From contig JASLOV010000065.1 of NCBI GenBank assembly GCA_030745285.1, positions 1 through 7,164 on the forward strand: a stretch of DNA of 7,164 nt, written 5' to 3'. Of the stretch, positions 1-5,897 are shown one piece after another. Position 1 is the stretch's first letter. The number at the start of each line of letters is the position of its first letter. The DNA is from Dehalococcoidia bacterium. Lineage in GTDB: Bacteria > Chloroflexota > Dehalococcoidia > UBA2979. Below the pieces are notes generated by a model. It did no database searches. It saw only the letters and a list, made by a program, of their open reading frames with translations, and was not told the DNA's origin. The translations under genes and the position numbers were made by a program.

Positions 1-47
1 GCCAGGAAGGCGGCCGCCGCGAACCGGAGCTGCTGCTTGCCACCCAT
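1..47 (-). CDS. 5' end of a divergent gene, probable exported or membrane protein (partial)
   Basis: An ATG on the minus strand at 45-47 opens a frame that stays open to the window edge and reads MGGKQQLRFAAAAFL. The start is supported by a strong purine-rich Shine-Dalgarno sequence (GGAGGGAG, 55-62) seven bases upstream. The opening residues have the order expected of a signal peptide or signal anchor: two basic residues (K4, R8) followed by a run rich in Ala, Phe and Leu. This suggests an envelope-directed product. Only 15 codons are visible, so the family cannot be named. The gene is divergent from the large ABC permease and shares its 141-bp upstream spacer, so the two could be co-regulated, but nothing here proves it. 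Confidence 0.6.
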   Translation of the reverse strand, partial: MGGKQQLRFAAAAFL

Positions 48-54
48 CGCTGGA

Positions 55-62
55 CTCCCTCC
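55..62 (-). promoter_or_regulatory. Strong ribosome binding site of the leftward gene at the window edge
   Basis: GGAGGGAG on the minus strand lies seven bases before the ATG at 45-47. It is one of the best Shine-Dalgarno matches in the window and the main reason to believe the otherwise tiny partial reading frame. Confidence 0.65.
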
Positions 63-79
63 ATCGGTCGAGGCCAGCC

Positions 80-108
80 ATGCTACGGCCCGGCGCGACG
101 CTCGTACA
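80..108 (-). promoter_or_regulatory. Weak candidate promoter for the leftward edge gene
   Basis: The minus strand carries TAGCAT (80-85), a four-of-six match to TATAAT. Seventeen bases further upstream is TGTACG (103-108), only a three-of-six match to TTGACA. Transcription would start near 73, giving a leader of about 26 bases that contains the Shine-Dalgarno sequence at 55-62. The geometry is sensible but the hexamers are weak. Confidence 0.25.
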
Positions 109-174
109 GCGGGGCGGGGCCACTCGTGATTGCCGGCGGTACCCGGGAGCCCGTCCTGTAGCGGGCCTTCAGGT

Positions 175-180
175 TAGACT
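175..180 (+). promoter_or_regulatory. Possible -10 element placing the permease transcript start at its ATG
   Basis: TAGACT fits the TANNNT core of a -10 element and ends eight bases before the ATG at 189. Transcription would then begin at or within about two bases of the start codon, making the message leaderless. No good Shine-Dalgarno lies at the right distance: the nearest AGG (171-173) is 15 bases away. No convincing -35 hexamer is visible about 17 bases upstream. This is a hypothesis only. Confidence 0.25.
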
Positions 181-188
181 CGACCGCC

Positions 189-3100
189 ATGGGCGAGCTG
201 TTTGCGGGGTGGCGGTTCGTGCCGCGGCGAGTGATTTCGTCGTGGCGCCTGCTGATGGTCACCGCCGTCGGCGTCCTGATCGCCGCGGCATTGCTGGCGG
301 CGGTGCCGCTCTACTCCACGGCGCTTTCGAACCTCGGCCTCCAGTTCCGCCTCGATCGAGCGCTCGACGAGACCCAGCTCAACCGCATCGAGATCGTCGG
401 GCTCTTTCCCGGCGAGGGCATCGATGTCGCCCGCCGCGAGGCGATCGGCGAGATCTTCGACGCCCGTGTCGGCTGGTTCGGACCGGAGCGGCTGGTCGAG
501 GAGCGCTCGCCGCGGCTGCTGCTCGACTTCCCCGGCGCGATCGATCCCGACGATCCCGACGTAGATCTGCTGACCGAGATTCAGGCGGACCGGCGTGCCC
601 AGGGAGAACCGCTCCGCCAACCCTGGAACGCCTTCCTCTACCGCATCTCCGGTCTGACGGATCACGTCACCCTCACGGAGGGTCGCCTGCCGGGCCCCAG
701 CGACGGCCCGCCCGAGGTCGTCGTCCCCGACGGCTTCCAGAAGCACGTCGCCGTCGGCGACACCATCACGCTCAAGCTCGCTTCGTTCGACGACTGCGAG
801 ATGATTCCCGGCTCGCTCGATCCCAACATCGCCGAAGACGAGGTGAGGTGCCGTCCCAACACCTTTGTCTCGCAGGTCGTGAGCCTGACGGTGAGCGGCT
901 TCATTCGTCAGAATGACGCGGACGCGGACCGCTGGGACATCTTCACCGGGAGCTTCGAGGTGCCCGCCGAGCCGTTCCTTCCTCACGTCGATGCGGCGCT
1001 TGCCAGCGACCCGCAGGATGGCGTGAACCTCGATGTCGTCTATGCCCTGGAGGGCAAGGGTTCGATGCCGCTCTTCACGACCGAGGAGCAACTCTTTGGC
1101 GCCGTCGGCGCGGCGCTGCCGCATGTGCCGATGCGCTTCAACGTCGGCCTGATCGCGGACGTGCGGGCCCTGAGGCTCGGCGACGTCGAGCGCGGCATCG
1201 AGGGCGTGCGACTGGTTCGCCGGGACCTCGATGAGCGGCTGGAGCTGCTGCCGGTGATGCGGTTCCCGCTCGGCGAGACGCTGATCAAGTTCCGCAATAC
1301 GCAGACGTTCCAGCAGATACCGCTGCTGATCATCCTGCTGCAGGTCGTCGGCATCGTGCTGTACTACGTCGCGGTCGTGGCCTCGATGCTGGTGGAACGC
1401 GAGGCGGAGGAGCTGGCCGTCTTCCGCAGTCGCGGCGCCAGCACCGCCCAGCTGGTGGGGCTCTACCTGATGGAGGGGATATTCATTGCCGCCGTGGCGA
1501 CGGCGATCGCGCCGTGGCTGGCGGGGCAGGCCGTCGCGGCGCTGGGCTACACTCCCACGTTCGAGATCATGTCGGCCGGCAACGCGCTTCCGGTGACCGT
1601 CACCCCCTCCGCCTACCTGCTGGCCGCAGGCGGGGCCGCGCTGGCGATGCTGGCGCTGCTGGTCCCGGCCTTCGCTGTCTCACGACGGGCGGTGATCGAC
1701 GCCAAACGCGAACAGGCGCGTCCGCCGGGCCGCAGCCTGATCCAGCGCTACTACCTCGACATCGCGGTGATCGCGCTTGCGGGGCTGTTGCTCTGGCAGC
1801 TCGGTCAGCGCGGGACCGTGTTCGACCCGGACGCCGTCGGCGGGTGGTCCAGTGACCCGCTGCTGCTCGCGTCGCCGCTGATATTCACGGCCGCGGTCGC
1901 GGCGCTGGTGTTGCGGCTCTACCCGCCGTTGCTGCGGCGGACGGTGAGCGTGCTGCTGGCGACCGGAGGGACGGCGGTGGCGCTGGGGCTGCGCCGAACG
2001 GCGCGTGCGCCTGCAGGCTATGCGCGGCTGATGTTGCTGCTGGTGATGGCGATTTCCGTCGGCACCTTCGCCGCCTCGTACGGTCCCACCGTCGACCGGT
2101 CGCAGACCGACCGCGTGCGCTACGCCACCGGCACCGGACTGCGGGCGGCGCTCGATTCCCCTGACGCCGTTCGTGCGGACGACAGCATCATCGATCTGCG
2201 CGCGGTCGAGGGCGTCGACGCCGCCGCACTGGCCTTCCGAGGCGAGCTGGTGACCCGCAGCCGGACCATTCTGCAGCTGCTGGCTGTCGACCCCCAGCGG
2301 GCGTCATCGATGCTCTGGTTTCGCGATGACTTCGCGGAGGACTCGCTGGCCGACCTGATGCGGCGCATCTCCAGCGATGTCCCCCCCGGCGGTGGCCTCC
2401 CGATCAGCGACGACACCGAGGCGCTTCGCGTCTCGATGCTTCCGACGGTGCAGCGCGTGAACTCCGCGGTGTGGGCGCGGTTCCGCGACGCCGAGGGGGC
2501 TTACATCGGCACCCGCGTTGGCAACCTGGATTTCGATGGCTGGCAGTCGCTGGCGATCCCGCTGCCCGCACGCGGCGCGCCGCCTTTCAGCTTCGTCGGC
2601 TTCCGCATCTCGGAACCGCGCGGCAGCGCCGTCCCTCAGAAGGGTGCGCTCTATGTCGACGACGTGACGGCGATACTGACGAACGGCGAAGAAGTAGTCA
2701 TCGAGAGCTTCGAACGCGACGCCGGCCGCTTCGGCTGGCGCATCTTCGCCGGCCGCACCAGCATGGAGCTGTTCGAGATCAGCGACGAGGAGTCCGTCGC
2801 CGGCCAGCGGTCGGCGAGGTGGACATGGCCGCTGGGCATGGCGCCGGGCCGTCGCTACCTGCTGATGGATGACCCAAACGTGCCGCTGGCCGCGATCATC
2901 AACCCCGCGGCCGCCGGACAGCTGGGCATCAACCCAGAAATCGCCGCGCAGCTGGCGCGCGAGGGCACACCGGTGACCGTCACCGTCGCCATGGAGGACG
3001 TCGCCGTCCCGATCTCGGTGAGGGCGGTCGCCGACATGTTCCCGACTCTGCTGCCGGCCTCGCCGTTTATCGTCGTCAACCTGGAACACATCCGCGAGCT

Positions 3101-3716
3101 CTCGAACCTGCTGGCCGGCAGCCGCTTCAGCTTGCCGAACGAGATCTGGCTCGAGAGCGAGGGCTCGACGGGGGCGCAGCTCGACCTGGTGGAGTCGCTG
3201 CGGCAGGTGGACGCTCCGATCCGGCTCGTCACCAACGTCCGTGTTCAGCTTGCTGAGCTGGACACGGTGCGAGCCGACCCGACGCTGCGCGCCTCCGGCA
3301 GCGGCATCCTGATCGCCGCCTTCAGCGCCGTGCTTGGCCTCTCGATGCTCGGCTTCATCGTCAACCTCGTGCTCGGCGCACGGGCGCGGGTCGTGGAGTT
3401 CGCGGTCTTGCGGGCCGTCGGGTCGTCACGCCTCCAGGTGCTGCGGTCGATGGTGCTGGAATGGGGCGTGGTGCTGGTAATCGGTACCACGATCGGCGTT
3501 CTGCTCGGGCTTCGCCTGGCGGGCGTGATGCTCTCGTTCCTGAACGTCACGGAGAGCGGCGCGGAGGTCGTCCCTCCGTTCACAGTGGAGACGGATTGGC
3601 TCACGATCGGGGCGGGCGTCGCCGCCCTCGCGGGGGTCGCGGCCGTCGGGCTGATCTTCGCGTGGATCTCGTCGGTGAGAGACGACACGACGATCGAGCT
3701 GCGCCTGACGCGCTAG
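189..3716 (+). CDS. Large double-FtsX (MacB/LolE-type) ABC transporter permease with extracytoplasmic beta-sandwich insert
   Basis: This is a 1175-residue inner-membrane permease of the FtsX/ABC3 superfamily. These proteins act with a cytoplasmic ATPase on lipids, lipoproteins, peptides or cell-wall enzymes rather than forming a classical import channel. About ten membrane segments can be read: 20-44, 377-400, 425-451, 474-498, 521-539, 557-577, 611-632, 1039-1063, 1088-1115 and 1137-1160. They form two FtsX units. Each first helix is followed by the conserved cytoplasmic loop, EELAVFRSRGAS (about 408-419) and VVEFAVLRAVGSS (about 1069-1081). A large extracytoplasmic domain follows the first helix (45-370) and a second lies at about 633-1035. 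Within the second, residues about 747-880 look like a jelly-roll module (VGNLDFDGWQSL, GALYVDDV, IESFERDAG). The start is the first ATG giving a complete first helix, but its ribosome site is poor. No ATPase gene is in the window, and the substrate cannot be inferred. Confidence 0.9.
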   Translation: MGELFAGWRFVPRRVISSWRLLMVTAVGVLIAAALLAAVPLYSTALSNLGLQFRLDRALDETQLNRIEIVGLFPGEGIDVARREAIGEIFDARVGWFGPERLVEERSPRLLLDFPGAIDPDDPDVDLLTEIQADRRAQGEPLRQPWNAFLYRISGLTDHVTLTEGRLPGPSDGPPEVVVPDGFQKHVAVGDTITLKLASFDDCEMIPGSLDPNIAEDEVRCRPNTFVSQVVSLTVSGFIRQNDADADRWDIFTGSFEVPAEPFLPHVDAALASDPQDGVNLDVVYALEGKGSMPLFTTEEQLFGAVGAALPHVPMRFNVGLIADVRALRLGDVERGIEGVRLVRRDLDERLELLPVMRFPLGETLIKFRNTQTFQQIPLLIILLQVVGIVLYYVAVVASMLVEREAEELAVFRSRGASTAQLVGLYLMEGIFIAAVATAIAPWLAGQAVAALGYTPTFEIMSAGNALPVTVTPSAYLLAAGGAALAMLALLVPAFAVSRRAVIDAKREQARPPGRSLIQRYYLDIAVIALAGLLLWQLGQRGTVFDPDAVGGWSSDPLLLASPLIFTAAVAALVLRLYPPLLRRTVSVLLATGGTAVALGLRRTARAPAGYARLMLLLVMAISVGTFAASYGPTVDRSQTDRVRYATGTGLRAALDSPDAVRADDSIIDLRAVEGVDAAALAFRGELVTRSRTILQLLAVDPQRASSMLWFRDDFAEDSLADLMRRISSDVPPGGGLPISDDTEALRVSMLPTVQRVNSAVWARFRDAEGAYIGTRVGNLDFDGWQSLAIPLPARGAPPFSFVGFRISEPRGSAVPQKGALYVDDVTAILTNGEEVVIESFERDAGRFGWRIFAGRTSMELFEISDEESVAGQRSARWTWPLGMAPGRRYLLMDDPNVPLAAIINPAAAGQLGINPEIAAQLAREGTPVTVTVAMEDVAVPISVRAVADMFPTLLPASPFIVVNLEHIRELSNLLAGSRFSLPNEIWLESEGSTGAQLDLVESLRQVDAPIRLVTNVRVQLAELDTVRADPTLRASGSGILIAAFSAVLGLSMLGFIVNLVLGARARVVEFAVLRAVGSSRLQVLRSMVLEWGVVLVIGTTIGVLLGLRLAGVMLSFLNVTESGAEVVPPFTVETDWLTIGAGVAALAGVAAVGLIFAWISSVRDDTTIELRLTR

Positions 3717-4231
3717 TTGCCGCCGCTGCCCGAGTCGCTCCCGTCGCTCCCGCTCTCTTCGTCGTCGGCCTCGTCATCCTCCGCAGTCGCTGCTGCCTCG
3801 ACATCAACCAGCAGACGCAGCACGCCGGCCGCACGGCTGTCCACCAGCCGCACGACGACGGTATCGCCGACGGCAAGCGGCTCGGCAGCCGGCCGGATGC
3901 TGAAGAGCCGGACCGGCTCCCGGTAGTTGACGGTTGTGCGTGTGGCGTCCGAGGCGACCGTGATGACGCCCTCCTTGTGCATTGAGATCACCCCGCTGCG
4001 GAAGAGCACGCCGGGCAGCGCCGGGAGCCCCCCGAAGCCCGTGAACCCGGCGTCCGACCGGCCCGCCCATGCCGGGGGCTGGTCGGAGCCGGAGGGGTCG
4101 TCGACGGTCACGACCGTCGTTCCCTGCTCGGTGGCGTCTGCAGCGAGCCGCGAGCCGATCAGGGCGGAGCCGGCGCCCACGGCGGCGAGCAGGATGAGGG
4201 TCAGTACCGTGACGACGGTGTTGGAGATCAC
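3713..4231 (-). CDS. Membrane-anchored hypothetical protein with extracytoplasmic beta-domain and acidic Ser/Gly/Asp tail
   Basis: This 172-residue protein starts at GTG. A strong ribosome site (GAGGAG, 4240-4245) lies eight bases upstream, and the start overlaps the stop of the preceding gene as GTGA, so translation is probably coupled. Residues 4-26 are one hydrophobic helix, read as a signal anchor; no lipobox cysteine is present. A flexible linker (36-70, rich in Asp, Ser and Pro) leads to a small all-beta-looking domain (about 77-146) with the pattern GVISMHKEGVITV and LAVGDTVVVRL. This recalls the DUF5666/OB-like repeats of secreted bacterial proteins. The last 25 or so residues are a low-complexity Glu/Asp/Ser/Gly tail, partly built from a 9-bp tandem repeat. 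Its domain resembles that of the upstream gene product, suggesting duplication. The function is unknown; a structural or ligand-binding surface role is only a guess. Confidence 0.75.
   Translation of the reverse strand: MISNTVVTVLTLILLAAVGAGSALIGSRLAADATEQGTTVVTVDDPSGSDQPPAWAGRSDAGFTGFGGLPALPGVLFRSGVISMHKEGVITVASDATRTTVNYREPVRLFSIRPAAEPLAVGDTVVVRLVDSRAAGVLRLLVDVEAAATAEDDEADDEESGSDGSDSGSGGN
3734..3751. repeat. 9-bp tandem repeat (GTCGCTCCC, two copies) in the acidic tail codons
   Basis: Two exact adjacent copies of GTCGCTCCC (3734-3742 and 3743-3751) encode a repeated Gly-Ser-Asp in the C-terminal tail of the leftward 172-residue protein. The unit keeps frame, so copy number could vary without disrupting the gene. 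Confidence 0.6.
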
Positions 4232-4707
4232 TGCTGCGTCTCCTCGTGAGGGCCGAACGAGACCACGCCCGTCAGCACGGGGCCCTCGCCGGCAAGGTTG
4301 CCGCCGAGGTTCACGACGGCTCCCACATTGAGCATCGCCGGGTCCGCCTGCAGCAGCTCATCGATCAGGGTTGCACCGTCGAAGTCGACGCTGCGTGTCG
4401 ACTCTTCGCTCGACAGTGAGAATGAGCCGCTGCCGATGCGTGTGATGGTGCCGGTGATGAATTCCTCCGCCGGCCGGTTGTTTGCGGTGGAGATGCGGAG
4501 GAGCACCTTGTTCGGCTGCGGGTTGTGTGAATAGACGAAGCCGCCCACGAAACCGGCGGTGGCGATGAACACCAGCAGCACGAGCAGTACCGCCGCGCCG
4601 CGGGCGCGCGGCGCCAGGCGCGGGGTGAGCCTTCCCAGGAATCGATAGTTCAGATTGATCACCACGACCAGCGCCACGAGGCCGGTCACTGCCAGGATTG
4701 CCGTCAC
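4228..4707 (-). CDS. Two-helix membrane protein with extracytoplasmic beta-domain, hypothetical
   Basis: This 159-residue protein starts at GTG, with a modest ribosome site AGCAGG (4714-4719) six bases upstream. It has two hydrophobic helices, about 3-20 and 38-59. Between them is a strongly basic loop with Arg at 22, 26, 30, 34 and 36, which by the positive-inside rule is cytoplasmic. The N-terminus and the C-terminal domain (60-159) should therefore lie outside. That domain has the pattern TGTITRIGSGSFSL, then LNVGAVVNLGG, then LTGVVSFG, resembling the DUF5666/OB-like pattern in the next gene's product. Its stop overlaps the next start (GTGA). It lies 33 bp after the cysteine-rich gene, so all three are likely one transcript. 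I do not recognise a named family; the DUF5666-like assignment is by eye. Confidence 0.75.
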   Translation of the reverse strand: MTAILAVTGLVALVVVINLNYRFLGRLTPRLAPRARGAAVLLVLLVFIATAGFVGGFVYSHNPQPNKVLLRISTANNRPAEEFITGTITRIGSGSFSLSSEESTRSVDFDGATLIDELLQADPAMLNVGAVVNLGGNLAGEGPVLTGVVSFGPHEETQQ

Positions 4708-4740
4708 AGTGTGCCTGCTGGCGGGACCACCGTCACACGG

Positions 4741-5286
4741 CTACTCGCCGAGTCTCGTCGGGTAGCCGAGCGTCAGGATCTCCTCGACGTACTCGGCCCG
4801 CCATCCCGGCTGGGGGATGCGGTGCCCGCGGTCACGGAAGGCCGTGTGGTACTGGAGGTACTCGTCTTCCAGCTGGTCCCGCCACTCAGCCTCCTCGCGG
4901 AACGCCTCCGGCTCCACGTTCTCCATCGGACGATCGAGGTCATGCTCGGTGATCTCGAAATCATCGCGCCAGTACTCGGCAAGATAGTCCAGTGACTCCT
5001 CGAGATCGCGGCGCACGTCGAGCATGTAGGTCTCGAGAATCTGGTTGGCAGTGACCTCGGAGCCGTGGAGCAGTTCGGCCCGGGCGCAGGCGTCGCACAG
5101 CACGATCAGCTTGCGGGCGTCGCACTCATCGCCACGCGGGCAGCCACGGTGCCGGGGGGCGAAGCGGTTGTGGGTCGGTCGACGCGAGTAGCCGGCGGTC
5201 AGGGTCTCGAACTGCTGATCACAGCGCGGGCACGTCAGGTGGTCGGCAAAGATCGAATTGATCGCTTCTTCCCAGTTGAAACGCAT
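4741..5286 (-). CDS. Cysteine-rich putative zinc-binding protein with acidic C-terminal half, hypothetical
   Basis: This 181-residue soluble protein has no signal peptide or membrane segment. Six cysteines lie in its first 67 residues: C19-x-x-C22, C49, C55 and C64-x-x-C67, with histidines at 39 and 46 between them. Two CxxC knuckles about 42 residues apart are the classic layout of a zinc ribbon or treble-clef site; a redox or metal-cluster site is less likely but possible. The intervening stretch is rich in Arg. From about residue 80 the chain is strongly acidic and probably helical (LEESLDYLAEYW, EEAEWRDQLEDEYLQY), suggesting a protein-interaction surface. The ATG start follows a candidate promoter, and the Shine-Dalgarno match is weak (GGCGGGA region). 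It heads a cluster with two membrane proteins. I do not recognise a family and assign no function. Confidence 0.75.
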   Translation of the reverse strand: MRFNWEEAINSIFADHLTCPRCDQQFETLTAGYSRRPTHNRFAPRHRGCPRGDECDARKLIVLCDACARAELLHGSEVTANQILETYMLDVRRDLEESLDYLAEYWRDDFEITEHDLDRPMENVEPEAFREEAEWRDQLEDEYLQYHTAFRDRGHRIPQPGWRAEYVEEILTLGYPTRLGE

Positions 5287-5342
5287 CAGAAGTCATCCCG
5301 CCTGGAGTCGCGCTGCCGCGCGTCGAGCTGTGCCGAGATCAG

Positions 5343-5370
5343 ATCGTATGACCGTGGTGCCCGCTGTCAA
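5343..5370 (-). promoter_or_regulatory. Sigma70-like promoter ahead of the cysteine-rich gene
   Basis: On the minus strand a perfect TTGACA (5365-5370) is followed after 16 bases by TACGAT (5343-5348), a four-of-six match to TATAAT. Transcription would start near 5336, about 50 bases before the ATG at 5286. It lies in the only sizeable gap among the leftward genes, just after the pterin enzyme gene. This placement makes the three downstream genes a separately initiated unit, though read-through from korAB is also possible. The arms GCCCG and CGGGC flank the -35 with a 10-base loop, which could be chance or a small operator. Confidence 0.5.
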
Positions 5371-5382
5371 CGACGGGCCTGG

Positions 5383-5874
5383 TCAGTCTGCGAGATCGCG
5401 GCTGTAGCCGCCGCTCTGGCCGGGCATCTCTTCCACGTCGACGGCGATGGCGGTGATATTGCCGTGGTCACCGGCCGTCAGTGACTGCACGACCTGGCCG
5501 CCGATCCACTCCGCGAGCAGCTCGGCCGTCGTGTTCTCGATCGGCAGGGCGGCGACATCGGACGAGGGGAACCGGTAGCTGCGGTCCCCGAACGCGATCG
5601 TCCAGTTGCCGCCGTCCTCGTTGATGTCGAGCAGTGGGGAGTCGAGCTGCAACAGGAAGCGATGGTCCAGCCGCTCGCAGGCCTCGCGCACGTAGCGTTT
5701 GAGCAGCGAGAAGTCGATCACCCAGCGGTCGTCGGTCAGATCGCCGTCGACGCAGCAGCGCACGGCGTAGTTGTGGCCGTGCAGCGGTTCGAACTCGTCG
5801 CCCAGCGTCGCCATGTGCGCCGCGGCGAACCGCAGCCGGACGCCTTCGACGGTGACGTTGCGTTGCTCCGTCAT
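5383..5874 (-). CDS. 6-pyruvoyltetrahydropterin synthase/QueD-family enzyme, PTPS-III-like active site
   Basis: This 163-residue member of the T-fold PTPS/QueD family acts on 7,8-dihydroneopterin triphosphate in the cytoplasm. The three zinc-ligand histidines are visible: H20 (FAAAH) and H32 and H34 (LHGHNY). The Asp-His pair D70-H71 (ERLDH) and the likely pterin-anchoring Glu near the end (E149) are also present. The catalytic Cys of QueD and of tetrahydrobiopterin-type PTPS, four residues before HGH, is replaced by Phe28. A Glu (E29) stands three before, giving ExxHGH. This is the arrangement known from PTPS-III enzymes of Plasmodium and some bacteria, which make 6-hydroxymethyl-dihydropterin and can stand in for FolB in folate synthesis. 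A stretch at about 83-111 is longer than in E. coli QueD. It begins 23 bp after korB with a weak ribosome site. The family is certain; the reaction is inferred. Confidence 0.88.
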   Translation of the reverse strand: MTEQRNVTVEGVRLRFAAAHMATLGDEFEPLHGHNYAVRCCVDGDLTDDRWVIDFSLLKRYVREACERLDHRFLLQLDSPLLDINEDGGNWTIAFGDRSYRFPSSDVAALPIENTTAELLAEWIGGQVVQSLTAGDHGNITAIAVDVEEMPGQSGGYSRDLAD

Positions 5875-5897
5875 TCAGACCCGTGCGTTCGCGCCCG

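Noticed and set aside
80..916. Rightward frame of 278 codons overlapping the permease start
   Set aside because: The translation is Arg/Pro-rich low complexity, typical of an off-frame reading of GC-rich coding DNA. The overlapping permease frame shows proper membrane segments.
174..1124. Long open frame (316 codons) antisense to the permease
   Set aside because: It is a high-GC shadow frame. The opposite frame encodes a clear membrane protein, and this translation has no recognisable domain and would span the divergent promoter region.
2304..3089. Leftward frame of 261 codons inside the permease
   Set aside because: It is composed of Arg, His and Asp runs with no domain pattern and lies wholly inside a well-supported gene.
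4102..4119. Perfect 7-bp inverted repeat with a four-base loop (CGACGGT/ACCGTCG) as a possible terminator or operator
   Set aside because: It lies inside the 172-residue coding frame, has no T tract, and is explained by runs of Thr/Val/Asp codons such as ACG, GTC and GAC.
4590..4622. Very GC-rich, hairpin-prone stretch
   Set aside because: It encodes the Arg/Ala/Pro cytoplasmic loop of the 159-residue membrane protein; codon composition explains it.
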